Origin: Cellvibrio sp. OA-2007
Lineage (GTDB): Bacteria > Pseudomonadota > Gammaproteobacteria > Pseudomonadales > Cellvibrionaceae
NCBI RefSeq assembly: GCF_000953825.1
Contig: NZ_BBUL01000083.1
Coordinates: forward strand, 40,062 to 104,061
Direction of reading: 5' to 3'
Length of the DNA stretch: 64,000 bases
Part shown: positions 9,273-19,800 of the stretch, piece by piece
Position numbering within the stretch: the stretch's first letter is position 1
Layout of the letters: every line of letters begins with the position of its first letter
Notes under the pieces: model-generated
Seen by the model: the letters and a program-made list of their open reading frames with translations, nothing else
Database searches by the model: none
Told to the model about the DNA's origin: nothing
Made by a program: the position numbers and the translations under genes

Positions 9273-11924
9273 ATGCTACAAGATATTGATGCCATTGAAA
9301 CAAAAGAGTGGCTGGACGCCCTAAAGTCAGTCGTACGTCACGCCGGTAAAGACCGCGCTGCTGAGTTGTTGAAATCACTGTCTGAGTCCGCCGTTAACCA
9401 TGGCATTGAACAGCCTTCATCTATTCGTACCGCTTATCGCAATACCATCCCTGTCGAACAAGAAGTTGACTATCCTGGCGATCTGAAAATGGAGCGTAAA
9501 ATTCGCTCGATCATTCGCTGGAACGCTATGGCCATGGTAATGAAGGCCAACGATAACGATGATGGTTTAGGTGGTCACATTGCTTCATTTGCGTCTTCCG
9601 CTACTTTATACGATGTAGCATTCAACAATTTCTTCCGTGGTAATGACGGTGAAGTTCCTGGTGACTTGGTTTACTTCCAAGGTCACGTATCACCTGGCAT
9701 GTATGCCCGTTCTTATGTTGAGGGTCGCCTCGATGAATCTCATTTGGACAATTTCCGTCGTGAAGTAAACGGTGGCGGTTTGTCGTCTTATCCTCACCCA
9801 TGGTTAATGCCGGACTACTGGCAGTTCCCTACCGTATCTATGGGCTTGGGGCCAATCAAAGCAATCTATCAAGCGCGTTTTAACCGCTATATGGAAGCCC
9901 GTGGTCTTACTCCGGTAAGTGACCGCAAGGTATGGGCATTCCTAGGCGATGGCGAATGTGACGAGCCGGAAAGCTTGGGTGCAATTTCTCTCGCGGCGCG
10001 TGAGAAACTCGATAATCTGATTTTTGTGATCAACTGTAATTTACAACGTTTGGATGGCCCGGTACGCGGCAACGGCAAGATCGTGCAAGAGCTTGAGGGT
10101 GTATTCCGCGGTGCTGGCTGGAATGTAGTTAAAGTTCTGTGGGGTTCCGGTTGGGACCGCCTGCTGGAAAAAGATAAAACTGGCCTGTTGCAAAAGCGCA
10201 TGGACGAAGTAGTCGATGGCGAAATGCAAAACTACAAAGCAAATGGCGGAGCTTATACTCGTGAGCATTTCTTTGGTAAATACCCGGAGTTGTTGGAGTT
10301 AGTAAGCGATATGTCTGACCAAGATATTCTGTATCTTGCGCGCGGCGGCCACGACGTTAAAAAGGTTTATAACGCCTATCACAATGCAGTGAATACCAAG
10401 GGTCAACCAACTGTTGTGCTTGCTCAAACCGTTAAAGGTTACGGCATGGGTTCATCGGGCGAAGCAATCAACAAAACTCACTCTGCCAAGTCTTTGGCGG
10501 TTGAAGATTTAAAGAAATTCCGCGACCGTTTTGAGTTGCCGTTTAAAGATGAAGAATTGGCTTCGCTGCCTTACTATCGTCCAGCGGATGATAGTCCTGA
10601 AATGCAATACATGCGTTCGCGCCGCAATACCCTGAACGGCTATTTACCATCGCGCAAATCGGATTTCGATCCAGTTGTAGCGCCTGCATTAGAGGCTTTT
10701 GCTGCACAGCTGAAAAGCACCGGCGAGCGTGAAATCTCTACCACCATGAGTTTTGTACGGATTCTGTCGTCACTGGTTAAGGACAAACAAATCGGCAAAC
10801 AAATTGTGCCAATCGTGCCGGATGAAGCGCGTACCTTTGGTATGGAAGGTATGTTTAAAACCATCGGTATTTATTCATCCGAAGGTCAAAAATATACCCC
10901 TCATGATGCTGGCCAAATGATGTCTTACCATGAGTCGGCTACTGGCCAGATTCTGGAGGAGGGTATTAACGAAGCAGGTTCTATGGCTTCGTGGATTGCT
11001 GCAGCAACTGCCTACAGCAACTACCGTGTACCCATGATTCCGTTCTACATTTACTACTCCATGTTTGGTTTCCAACGTATCGGTGACTTGGCATGGGCAG
11101 CGGGCGACTCGCAAGCGCGTGGTTTCTTGCTCGGTGCTACCGCTGGCCGTACTACCTTGAACGGCGAAGGCTTGCAGCATCAGGACGGCCATAGTCACGT
11201 AATGGCGAATACCATTCCTAACTGCCGTACCTATGACCCAACCTATGCTTATGAGTTAGCGGTGATCATTCAGGACGGCATCAAGCGCATGTATCACGAT
11301 AAAGAGAATGTGTTCTATTACATCTCTTTGATGAATGAAAATTATCAACACCCTGAAATGCCAGAAGGTTCACAAGAAGGCATTATCAAAGGTATTTATC
11401 AACTAGAGAAAGGTACTGGCAAAGCCAAAAACCGCGTTCAATTGATGGGTGCCGGTACTATTTTGCGCGAAGTGCGTTTTGCTGCAGAAATTCTGCGCAG
11501 CGACTTTGATGTTGAAGCCGATGTGTGGAGCGTAACCAGCGTGAATGAACTGACTCGCGATGGTCAGCGCGCTACCCGTTGGAATATGTTGAATCCGACT
11601 GCAACTCCGCGTAAACCTTATATCACTCAAGTGTTAGAAGCGGCGGAAGGTCCATTCATTATTTCAACTGATAACTTGAAAACCTACTCTGAACAGTTGC
11701 GTGCCTATATTCCAGGTTCGTACACCGTATTGGGTACTGAAGGTTTTGGTCGCAGTGACACCCGTACCCAATTGCGTCATTTCTTCGAAGTAAACCGCTA
11801 CTTTGTGGTGATTGCAGCACTTAAATCTTTGGCGGACCAAGGCAAGATTAAAGCCGATGTGGTTGCCAAGGCCATCAAAAAGTTTGGCATTGATCCGGAA
11901 AAAGCGGATCCAATGAGCGTATAA
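9273..11924 (+). CDS. aceE: Pyruvate dehydrogenase E1 component, homodimeric type
   Basis: This 883-residue protein matches the single-chain E1 of gammaproteobacteria (about 885 residues). E1 decarboxylates pyruvate with thiamine diphosphate and passes the acetyl group to the lipoyl arms of E2. The thiamine-binding motif begins at GDGE (residues 225-228) and ends about 30 residues later at INCN. The middle pyrimidine-binding domain contains YHESATGQ-type sequence near 550, and the C-terminal transketolase-like domain is complete. A good Shine-Dalgarno (GAGGAG) precedes the ATG. aceF follows after 95 bases, separated by a strong hairpin. The E3 gene (lpd) is not in the neighbourhood, so dihydrolipoamide dehydrogenase must be encoded elsewhere. 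Confidence 0.97.
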   Translation: MLQDIDAIETKEWLDALKSVVRHAGKDRAAELLKSLSESAVNHGIEQPSSIRTAYRNTIPVEQEVDYPGDLKMERKIRSIIRWNAMAMVMKANDNDDGLGGHIASFASSATLYDVAFNNFFRGNDGEVPGDLVYFQGHVSPGMYARSYVEGRLDESHLDNFRREVNGGGLSSYPHPWLMPDYWQFPTVSMGLGPIKAIYQARFNRYMEARGLTPVSDRKVWAFLGDGECDEPESLGAISLAAREKLDNLIFVINCNLQRLDGPVRGNGKIVQELEGVFRGAGWNVVKVLWGSGWDRLLEKDKTGLLQKRMDEVVDGEMQNYKANGGAYTREHFFGKYPELLELVSDMSDQDILYLARGGHDVKKVYNAYHNAVNTKGQPTVVLAQTVKGYGMGSSGEAINKTHSAKSLAVEDLKKFRDRFELPFKDEELASLPYYRPADDSPEMQYMRSRRNTLNGYLPSRKSDFDPVVAPALEAFAAQLKSTGEREISTTMSFVRILSSLVKDKQIGKQIVPIVPDEARTFGMEGMFKTIGIYSSEGQKYTPHDAGQMMSYHESATGQILEEGINEAGSMASWIAAATAYSNYRVPMIPFYIYYSMFGFQRIGDLAWAAGDSQARGFLLGATAGRTTLNGEGLQHQDGHSHVMANTIPNCRTYDPTYAYELAVIIQDGIKRMYHDKENVFYYISLMNENYQHPEMPEGSQEGIIKGIYQLEKGTGKAKNRVQLMGAGTILREVRFAAEILRSDFDVEADVWSVTSVNELTRDGQRATRWNMLNPTATPRKPYITQVLEAAEGPFIISTDNLKTYSEQLRAYIPGSYTVLGTEGFGRSDTRTQLRHFFEVNRYFVVIAALKSLADQGKIKADVVAKAIKKFGIDPEKADPMSV

Positions 11925-11929
11925 AACCG

Positions 11930-11952
11930 TCGCCCTCTCACAAAGAGGGCGA
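11930..11952 (+). terminator. Intercistronic hairpin between aceE and aceF
   Basis: TCGCCCTCT pairs perfectly with AGAGGGCGA around a five-base loop. The following TGTTGTTTG is a weak U tract, so this is more likely an attenuator or an mRNA-stabilising hairpin than a full terminator, because aceF has no obvious promoter of its own. Confidence 0.55.
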
Positions 11953-12019
11953 TGTTGTTTGTATCCGTCCAAAACATTTATCAAATGTAGAAATAACCGA
12001 TTAGCGAGGAACTACTACA

Positions 12020-13636
12020 GTGGCAATTCAAACAATTAAAGTGCCTGATATTGGCGGCGCAGAAGGCGTTGAAGTTATCGAGATCTCCGTAAATGTAGGC
12101 GATGTTATCGCTGAAGGCGATTCGATTGTCGTGCTGGAAACCGACAAGGCTTCAATGGAAATCCCGGCCGATGTTGCAGGCAAGGTTGTCGCTATTAAAG
12201 TAAATCTTGGCGATAAAGTATCGCAAGATGCTGTATTGCTTGAAGTGGAAGCAGAAGGCAGTGCCGCTGCTGCTCCGGCTCCACAAGCGGCGGCTCCGGC
12301 ACCTGCACCTGCTGCATCGCCTGCGCCAGTTGCTGCTGCCACTGCCACAGCATCGGCTGCCGGAACCGAAGTACAAATGGTAGTTCCGGACATAGGTGGC
12401 GCCGAGGGTGTCGAAGTGATCGAGATCTCGGTAAATGTTGGCGATGAGGTTGATGCTGGCGATTCATTGATCGTGCTCGAAACCGATAAAGCCTCTATGG
12501 AAATTCCGGCCGAAGCTGCCGGTAAAATTGTTAGCCTTGCGGTAAAAGTGGGCGATAAGCTTTCTCAAGGTTCAGTAATTGGTGTGCTCGCCACCAGCGG
12601 CGGCGCTCCTGTTGCAGCAGCACCTGCGGCTGCACCGGCTAAAGCAGAAGCAGCTCCTGCCGTAGCCGCTCCGAAAGTAGAAGCACCAAAGGCGGCGTCT
12701 GCCCCAGTTGCTGATGTTGCTCAAACCGGCGATGTTTATGCTGGCCCAGCGGTGCGTAAACTGGCTCGTCAACTCGGTGTTGATATGGGCAAAGTGTCTG
12801 GCACTGGCCCACGTGGTCGCCTGTTGAAAGACGACGTACGCGCTTATGTAAAACCTATAGTGCAAGCGGCGCAATCCGGCGCATCTTTTGGCGGTTCAGG
12901 CATTCCCGCATTACCCGTAGTCGATTACTCCAAGTTTGGTGAAATCGAAATTGTTAAAATGAGCAAAATCAAAAAACTGACTGCTGATGCCATGACTCGT
13001 AGTTGGTTGAATGTTCCGCGCATCACCCAGTTTGACGATGCTGATATCACGGATCTGGAAGTTTTCCGCAACAGCATGAAAGCTGAAGCAGAGAAGCGTG
13101 GCAGTAAATTGACTCCATTGCCGTTTATTGTTAAGGCAGTGGCTGCTGCTTTGGTTGCAGAGCCTTCCTTTAATGTTTCTGTGCATCAAGACAACGAAAG
13201 TATTGTGCATAAAAAGTTTGTACACATTGGTATCGCAGTTGATACACCCAATGGTTTGTTGGTGCCGGTTGTTCGCAACGTGGATAAAAAAGGTTTGTTT
13301 GAACTGGCCGATGAAATTAATGTGCTCGCCAAAAAAGCACGTGATGGCAAGTTGACCCCAGCAGAGATGCAGGGTGGTTGCTTCACCATTTCCAGCTTGG
13401 GCGCTATGGGTGGAAACGGCTTTACACCAATGGTATCTGCACCAACTGAAGTGGGTATTTTGGGTGTGTCCCGTGCACAAATGAAGCCTGTGTGGAATGG
13501 TAAAGAGTTCATTCCGCGCAATATGTTGCCACTGTCATTGTCTTACGATCACCGTGCAGTAAACGGTGCTGATGCCGGTCGCTTTATGACTTATCTGGTA
13601 TCGGTAATCGGCGATTTGCGTCGCTTGTTATTGTAA
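12020..13636 (+). CDS. aceF: Pyruvate dehydrogenase E2 component (dihydrolipoamide acetyltransferase)
   Basis: A 538-residue protein starting at GTG behind GCGAGGAA. Order: lipoyl domain 1 (lipoyl-Lys 43 in ETDKAS), Ala/Pro linker, lipoyl domain 2 (Lys 157 in the same motif), a second Ala/Pro linker, an E3/E1-binding domain (about 241-275, AVRKLARQLG) and the acyltransferase core ending in SYDHRAVNGAD, which holds the catalytic His. Two lipoyl domains is a common number; E. coli has three. The two are almost identical over their first 25 residues, which suggests recent duplication or gene conversion. The core transfers acetyl groups to CoA and builds the central particle of the complex. It ends at a clear terminator. 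Confidence 0.97.
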   Translation: MAIQTIKVPDIGGAEGVEVIEISVNVGDVIAEGDSIVVLETDKASMEIPADVAGKVVAIKVNLGDKVSQDAVLLEVEAEGSAAAAPAPQAAAPAPAPAASPAPVAAATATASAAGTEVQMVVPDIGGAEGVEVIEISVNVGDEVDAGDSLIVLETDKASMEIPAEAAGKIVSLAVKVGDKLSQGSVIGVLATSGGAPVAAAPAAAPAKAEAAPAVAAPKVEAPKAASAPVADVAQTGDVYAGPAVRKLARQLGVDMGKVSGTGPRGRLLKDDVRAYVKPIVQAAQSGASFGGSGIPALPVVDYSKFGEIEIVKMSKIKKLTADAMTRSWLNVPRITQFDDADITDLEVFRNSMKAEAEKRGSKLTPLPFIVKAVAAALVAEPSFNVSVHQDNESIVHKKFVHIGIAVDTPNGLLVPVVRNVDKKGLFELADEINVLAKKARDGKLTPAEMQGGCFTISSLGAMGGNGFTPMVSAPTEVGILGVSRAQMKPVWNGKEFIPRNMLPLSLSYDHRAVNGADAGRFMTYLVSVIGDLRRLLL

Positions 13637-13660
13637 TAATTTGAGTTTGTGCAGTTACAA

Positions 13661-13688
13661 AAGGGTCGGCAATTGCTGGCCCTTTTTT
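13661..13688 (+). terminator. Rho-independent terminator of aceEF
   Basis: A 10-base stem (AAGGGTCGGC with GCTGGCCCTT, two G-T pairs) with an AATT loop is followed directly by TTTTTT. It lies 24 bases after the aceF stop. Confidence 0.85.
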
Positions 13689-13815
13689 GTTTTTGTTTTT
13701 GTTTTTGTTTGATGTTTTTATCAGTTTTGCTTTTTGGTTATAGCTAGTTACACTTAATAAAAAATTTTATCGGCAATTATTTGGTCATGTGATTTCTCTA
13801 CTGAGTGATATAACG

Positions 13816-14829
13816 ATGACCTATGTAACAAATATTTTGCGCTTTTCGATAATGCTGTGGTTTGCTGCTTTAATTGGCTGCCAAAGCATTACGCAAATCG
13901 ATGATCCTACCAACACATATACCCCCGAAACGACTTACCAAAAACTGATCGGCGAATTTCCGTTTATTGATATTGCCAGCCGTGCTGTGCCTGAGTCTGT
14001 AAGGGAAATTAAAAATATCACCTATGTTCGTTACGGTGAGCGCGCATTGCAGTTGGATTTATATCTGCCTAAATCTGCGTCATCCCATAAAAAGCCGGGC
14101 ATTGTGTTTGTTCATGGCGGTGGTTGGCGTGCGGGCTATCGCACTAACTTTACCCCCATGGCGATTGCTATGGCGGAGCACGGCTATGTAGCAGCAACCA
14201 TCAGTTATCGCTTGTCTCCGGAGGCACGATATCCTGCGGCGATTCACGATGTGAAGGCGGCTATTCGCTGGTTGCGCAAAAATGCTAAAAAATATGGCGT
14301 CAACCCTGATCAAATTGCCGTGGGTGGTGGTTCGGCGGGCGGGCAAATTGCCAGCTTGACAGGCATGACCAATGGTTTGGAAAATTTTGATCCGCAAGCA
14401 ACTGAATCATCTGTTTTAAGTGCAGTACAAGCGATTGTGAATATAGATGGTCTGTCTGATTTTACCTCGGAAGCGGCACGTTTCCATGAGGATGACCCGC
14501 GCAAGAATCCTTCGGCAGCGGGCGCCTGGTTTGGCGGGCGCTACGCTGAAAAAACTGCATTGTGGCATGAGGCATCGCCAACTTTTTATGTAAACCAAAA
14601 CACGCCGCCGATTTTATTTCTAATCAGCGCGCAAGAGCGTTTTAGTGTTGGGCATAAAGAGATGATTGAAAAAATGAAGCCTTTTGGTATTCCCTACCAA
14701 GTAGCTCAAATTCCGAATTCACCACATTCTTTTTGGCTGTTCGATCCCTGGCTGCAGCCTTCGGTGGAGGTTGTAGTGAATTTTTTAGATCGGCAGTTCA
14801 AAACAGCGCGTAGCGATAATGCCCACTAA
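13816..14829 (+). CDS. Lipoprotein alpha/beta-hydrolase (carboxylesterase)
   Basis: From the ATG at 13816 the protein is 337 residues and begins with a lipoprotein signal peptide ending in the lipobox A-L-I-G-C (Cys 22), which is why I prefer it to the GTG 27 bases upstream. The hydrolase shows the oxyanion motif HGGGW, the nucleophile elbow GGGSAGG and a C-terminal His in PHSFW, as in the BD-FAE/HSL-like esterases. It is likely anchored in the inner face of the outer membrane. In polysaccharide degraders such enzymes often remove acetyl or feruloyl groups from hemicellulose, but the substrate cannot be read here. Its last 32 bases overlap the convergent DUF1287 gene. Confidence 0.85.
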   Translation: MTYVTNILRFSIMLWFAALIGCQSITQIDDPTNTYTPETTYQKLIGEFPFIDIASRAVPESVREIKNITYVRYGERALQLDLYLPKSASSHKKPGIVFVHGGGWRAGYRTNFTPMAIAMAEHGYVAATISYRLSPEARYPAAIHDVKAAIRWLRKNAKKYGVNPDQIAVGGGSAGGQIASLTGMTNGLENFDPQATESSVLSAVQAIVNIDGLSDFTSEAARFHEDDPRKNPSAAGAWFGGRYAEKTALWHEASPTFYVNQNTPPILFLISAQERFSVGHKEMIEKMKPFGIPYQVAQIPNSPHSFWLFDPWLQPSVEVVVNFLDRQFKTARSDNAH

Positions 14830-15412
14830 TCTTGTAGTCAAATAACATATCTTCAAGCTGTGGGCCTGCGCCAATGTTGTGGACAATTAATGGGCGCAGA
14901 CCATCGGCGGAAAAGCGATTCGTTACAATGCCAATGTGCGGCAAGTTCCCCGGCAGCATCCAAGTGACTAAATCGCCTGCTTGATAGGCTTGTGCTTGGT
15001 TTGATATTGCGAGCTTTTTGCCGTGGCGAGTAAAAAAAGTTTGTAAATTGGGCACGCGGCGATGATCGATATTGGTATCCGTTTTGTTTTGTCCCCAATT
15101 CTTTTTTGCTGGATAAAGTGCAAAGTTTTTGCGCATATCTTCATGCACTAATTGTTGCAGATCGATCCCAAGCTTGCGGTACGCGCGAATAATTACATCA
15201 GTGCATACACCGTATTGCGCCGGTACATCCCCCATGGGGTAGGTGATTTTAAAGTAGGCTCCGTTGTAGGTTACCCGCTCTTGCGTTTGCGCCACTGCTG
15301 CTGCAATTAGTTGCTGGGTCTTATCTGCGTGCGCGGTAATATTTTCTGCGTTGCAATATTGTGCGACGAGAAATATCAACCCGCTGAGAAAAGATGTTAA
15401 TAATTTAGTCAT
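14798..15412 (-). CDS. DUF1287 family periplasmic protein
   Basis: A 204-residue protein with a signal peptide (cleavage near C-N-A, residue 22). The DUF1287 pattern is clear: YGVCTDV near residue 67 (Cys), a DHRRVPNL segment near 115 and LPHIGIV near 160 (His). The Cys and His placement resembles NlpC/P60 cysteine peptidases, so it may act on cell-wall peptides, but no activity has been shown for the family that I know of. Ribosome binding site GGATAAG. It may be the last gene of a minus-strand group with the VanZ-like gene and mobA. Confidence 0.8.
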   Translation of the reverse strand: MTKLLTSFLSGLIFLVAQYCNAENITAHADKTQQLIAAAVAQTQERVTYNGAYFKITYPMGDVPAQYGVCTDVIIRAYRKLGIDLQQLVHEDMRKNFALYPAKKNWGQNKTDTNIDHRRVPNLQTFFTRHGKKLAISNQAQAYQAGDLVTWMLPGNLPHIGIVTNRFSADGLRPLIVHNIGAGPQLEDMLFDYKISGHYRYALF

Positions 15413-15468
15413 CGGACTTATCCTTAAGTTTAAATTACGTATAGGGGGTTACTCTTCAGTCTGGAGGT

Positions 15469-15852
15469 TTACTGCTGAGTTTTGCTGTTCCAATACAACA
15501 GCTTGGCAAAAGGCGCTACTGTTTTTTCCAAAAGCATAATTATCGTTAACCCTAATAAAACGCCGCCGCTATTGGCAAGAATATCCATTCCGCTAAATGT
15601 GCGCGGCGGATTGAAATACTGGCCGACTTCAATCGCAATGGAGTAGGCAATTAAAAATGCTGCGCGTTGCCATATAGGCCAAGTCGGCCGCGCAAAACTA
15701 ATCGAAAATGCTGCAATACAGTAACCCGTAAAGTGCATCAGCAAATCATTAAACACTGGAATGTTATTTTCAGGGTGGGGTGTTAAACCCAGGTAGGTAT
15801 AAATCGCTAACAAGCCATAAAATTGCATCACGCACAAACAACGCCAAAGCAT
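15469..15852 (-). CDS. VanZ-like family membrane protein
   Basis: A 127-residue protein with about four hydrophobic segments and the VanZ-family features: an N-terminal helix, a conserved D-L-L-M-H-F-T-G-Y turn, E-V-G-Q-Y-F near 77 and the S-G-M-D-I-L-A-N-S-G-G motif near 87-97. VanZ itself gives low-level teicoplanin resistance, but most family members are uncharacterised small inner-membrane proteins and a resistance role should not be assumed. Ribosome binding site GGAGAG before the ATG. It lies between mobA and the DUF1287 gene on the same strand. Confidence 0.8.
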   Translation of the reverse strand: MLWRCLCVMQFYGLLAIYTYLGLTPHPENNIPVFNDLLMHFTGYCIAAFSISFARPTWPIWQRAAFLIAYSIAIEVGQYFNPPRTFSGMDILANSGGVLLGLTIIMLLEKTVAPFAKLLYWNSKTQQ

Positions 15853-15949
15853 AATTCGCTCTCCGTAAAAGTTCGGCAGAGCATAACAGTTTTTTGAAGT
15901 GGGCTGATGTAACGATTGCGTTCAGCAATAGGGTTATTGCCGGGCTAAT

Positions 15950-16573
15950 TTACTTGACCAGTGCGACTAGCGGTTCTGCGGCGTATAGGTCTTGCGGGAC
16001 ATTAATATTAAAAAAAGGATCGTAGTTTTCTACTGCAAATTCTACTTCCACCAGCTTTTGTTGTTTGATCCAATCCTGTAGGCGGGGTGTATCGCCCGTT
16101 TGCAGTTGTTGATCAATCTTACCCAACAGCGATGCATGCCAGAGTGCAAAAATAGGGTGGGTACGATCCTGGGATTTGGCGACGGCGAGCTGCGCATGTT
16201 GGCCTGTGGCAGCATCGAATAAACGAGTAACCAAATCGGCAGGAAAGAAGGGCGTGTCCGATGCAAAGCTGGCCAGCCATTCCGCATCCGGGTTCTTGGT
16301 TTGCATCCAGGATAAACCCGCGTGAATACCTGCCAGCGGGCCGAGATTGCCGGGGTAAACATCTGGAATCACCGGCAGGCGAGTGCGGGCGAAACGCAGG
16401 CTATTGCCGTTGGCGTTGAGTAGCAGTTGGCTAACTTGTGGCTGGGCGCGCTCGACAGTCCGTTGTAGTAGTGTTTTGCCACCCAGAGGCAGCAGGCATT
16501 TATCACCCCCGCCCATACGCTTGGCAAGTCCGCCGGCAAGAATAATACCGACAACGGATTGGAAATTACTCAT
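15950..16573 (-). CDS. mobA: Molybdenum cofactor guanylyltransferase
   Basis: A 207-residue protein of the MobA family, which links GMP to molybdopterin to make the bis-MGD cofactor of DMSO-reductase-type enzymes. The N-terminal nucleotide-binding signature is intact: LAGGLAKRMGGGDK at about residues 12-25, followed by the LLPLGGKTLLQ segment. A metal-binding Asp lies in SFASDTPF. No molybdoenzyme or other mob/moa gene is in the window. It is separated from the divergent CPBP gene by 264 bases in which I see only a weak promoter-like region. Confidence 0.9.
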   Translation of the reverse strand: MSNFQSVVGIILAGGLAKRMGGGDKCLLPLGGKTLLQRTVERAQPQVSQLLLNANGNSLRFARTRLPVIPDVYPGNLGPLAGIHAGLSWMQTKNPDAEWLASFASDTPFFPADLVTRLFDAATGQHAQLAVAKSQDRTHPIFALWHASLLGKIDQQLQTGDTPRLQDWIKQQKLVEVEFAVENYDPFFNINVPQDLYAAEPLVALVK

Positions 16574-16837
16574 AGGTGTTTTTGACTGGCTCAGAATTAT
16601 CGTTGGCGATTAATCTGGTGCGCATCCTAGTGTTTGGCACATTAATCATTGTTTGCATATAGTGTCTAGTGTAGCTGTTGAGTGAGCGCATCACCATGAT
16701 TTTTATGTGAAGTGCTGACCAGTGTGTGGATTTGCCACAAACTTTCCCTCCTTTGTAATTCCCTATAGGATTCGCACCTTGTCTATTCAATGTGTTTCCG
16801 TGATGGACAATATCACGATAATCAATAAGGAAAATGG

Positions 16838-19800
16838 ATGATGCAGGTTTCTTCCCAGCACTTTTTTTCATTTCAATCCCGGTTGTTCTGGGCGATTTTT
16901 TTAGTCGCTGCATTGATTGCAGCTGTAGCCGCCATCAAGTTGATGTTTGTGGCTGCACCGGGTCTCAATGTCGATATCACCTTTTCCCGCGAACAAGCCG
17001 TTGCCGCTGCGCAGCAATTCCAACAGCGTCAATTTCCGGAGTTAACCACCGAGCGCTCTGCCACTGTGTTTGTGAGTGATCGTGGCTTGCAAAATTATGT
17101 GGAGTTGGAAGCGGGTGGGGTCGATGCATTTCAACAGTTGATCCCGCAGTTGGATGCGGTGACGCACTACTGGAAAGTGCGCAATTTTGCAGCGGGGCAA
17201 GAGGAAGAGTTAATTATGGCGTTCAGCCCGCGCGGCGAGCCAATCTCGTTTGCGTATTTGATGCCAGATAAAACACCGGGAGCCGCGTTAGATGAGTCTG
17301 CTGCGCGTGAGCTTGCCGAGGCGGGCGCACGCTCTTTTATGGGCGAGCGTTTCAACGCTTATAAAACCTTGGAGACTAAACAAAAACGCCAAGCGTCCGG
17401 GCGTGTGGATTACAGTTTTACCTATGAGCACAGCAGTCTTAGTGCAAACGAGGCGCGCTTTCGGCTGGAGTTGAAAGTGGCGGGCGACAAATTAATCGCC
17501 GTCGATACCTTCAAACATATCCCCGAGGCTTTTGATCAGCGCTTTAATGAAATGCGTTCGCTCAACACCCAGATTAGTCAAATCGCCAGTTATTTTATGG
17601 CGGTACTGTTTGGCTTGGGCGGTTTGGCAGGTGGCGGAATCTGGTTGTTTCGTCGCCACCAACTTCGCTGGGTAAATGCGTTTTGGCCGGCATTGGTGGT
17701 TGGGGCTGGTCTGGCCGGCGCTGTATTTGCCAATTTGCCTATGGCCTGGATGAACTACCAAACCACCAGTTCGGCGCAGACATTTTTATTTCAACAGCTG
17801 GCGCAGGCCGGGGGGGTATTGGTATTTGCCAGCCTCGCATTTGCTACGATTTATGCAATCGCCGAGGGTTTGACGCGCATGGCATTTGCCGATCATCCGC
17901 GTCTGTGGGATATGTTTCGCCCAGCAGCTCTTTCGCCAGAAGTACTTGGGCGAGTGCTGGGTGCCTATGCATGGACGGGATGCTTTCTGCTGTATGCGAT
18001 GGTGTTTTATTGGTTTAGCTCAACGGTGTTGGGCTGGTGGCAGCCTGCTGGAATGAATTCTGATCCTAATATTCTTGCCAGCTGGCGTCCGGCACTGGCA
18101 CCGATTTTTACCGCGTTACAGGCGGGAACTTGGGAGGAGTGCGTATTTCGTGCGATTCCCTTGGCGCTGGCGGTCTTGATTGGCAATCACTTTGGCATAC
18201 GCAATAAATTGGTGATTGTCACCCTGATTTTGCAGGCGCTGATTTTTGCAGGCGTGCATGCTAATTATCCCAACCTGCCAGGCTACAGCCGTCTGATTGA
18301 ATTGTTTATTCCAGCGCTTGCATTCGGTTTGGTGTATCTGCGTTTTGGTTTGATGATCTGCATGATCACGCATTTTGAATACGATTTGGTGTTGATGAGC
18401 CTGCCGATTTTTACCGCTGATGATGCCAGCCTGTGGTTTGACCGCCTGCTGGTGATTCTCGCTGGCGCTGCGCCTTTGCTGGCATTGGCATGGGCGCGTC
18501 TGCGTGGTGGTCGGTGGGCGGCGTTGGGTAGCGAATGGCGCAATGGTGCACCGGTTGATCTGGTGCCAGACGCATCGCCAAGTACCCCAGCTGAAGCGTT
18601 CAGTATAGGTGCGCCACTCAGTATTAAACCTCTGTGGCTGGCCGTTATCGCCCTTGCGGCGATGGTATTGATCGGCCTGGGTGCAAATCGCACATCGCGC
18701 CTGGAGTGGCCGCAATACGAAATTGATCGCGCCCAAGCTGGCCAGCAAGCCGAACAATATTTACAGGAGCGTGGCGTGCTATTGGAAGGTGAATGGCGGC
18801 GAACAATTACGACGCACAATGGTGAATACCAGACGCGCAATTTTGTGTGGCGTCAGGCTGGAGCTGAGAAAACCCAAGAGCTCATCGGTAAATATTTGGA
18901 TACCCCCTTCTGGGTCGTTACCTGGCGTAAATTTGACGGCCCGGTAGAGGATCGTTCCGAGTATTGGCAGGCGTGGATTTATCCCGACGGGCGTTTGCAC
19001 GAACTGGTACATCAATTACCGGAAGGGCGTACCGGCGCTAAGTTGACGCGCGGCCAAGCGAAAGCCAAGGCAATGGCATGGATAATTGAAAATGGCTGGG
19101 GAAATCTAGCCACGCTGGAAGAAAAATCAGTTGAAGAAATCCTGCGTCCGGCGCGTCGTGATTGGGCAGTGACTTATCTCGATAAGCAGGCGTTTGATCA
19201 GGGCAATGGACGGGCTGCCATTGTTATCAAGTTGGCCGGCGACGAGGTGACCAGCTATGTCCGTACTATCGATATCCCACAGGAGTGGACCCGCGCCGAA
19301 ACTGAAGCCTATTCCCGCGAGCAGCCCTATAACATTGTCTCCAAGTTGGCCTTATTGGTTTTGGTGGGGCTCGCGGTAGTGTGCTTTTTCCGCAAATCCA
19401 GCGGGCGAAAATTCAGCCTTATCGCTGCATTACCCTGGGTGCTGTTGATCGTGTGTGCCAATACTGCTGTGTCACTGCTCTGGATCGATCAAGCGCTGAC
19501 TAATTTCCAAACCACTATGGGCTGGTGGATGCAAATCGGCATGTTGTTGGTTGGTTTAGGCATAGGTGCCAGTGTGATAGGGGCTTTGGTATTTTTCATC
19601 GCACAAGCGCTGCACACCGAGCGTCCGCGGATCGGTGCAAATTTGACCGGTGATTTTGTGCTGGGAGTCGTCTTGGCTTTGGCCTTGGTGGCTTATCGCG
19701 CGCTGATAGAGTTGCTATTGCCAACTATTTGGGCGCCTACACCTTACTCAGCTGATTTGGCGACAGCTGTACCTTGGCTTACTGTAGTGCTCAATGGTGT

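Noticed and set aside
12028..12393. Ala/Ser/Thr-rich reading frame on the minus strand inside aceF
   Set aside because: It is the antisense shadow of the Ala/Pro-rich lipoyl linker and has no ribosome binding site.
15469..15852. VanZ-type teicoplanin resistance gene
   Set aside because: The family is broad and there is no vanHAX context, so only a VanZ-like membrane protein is called.
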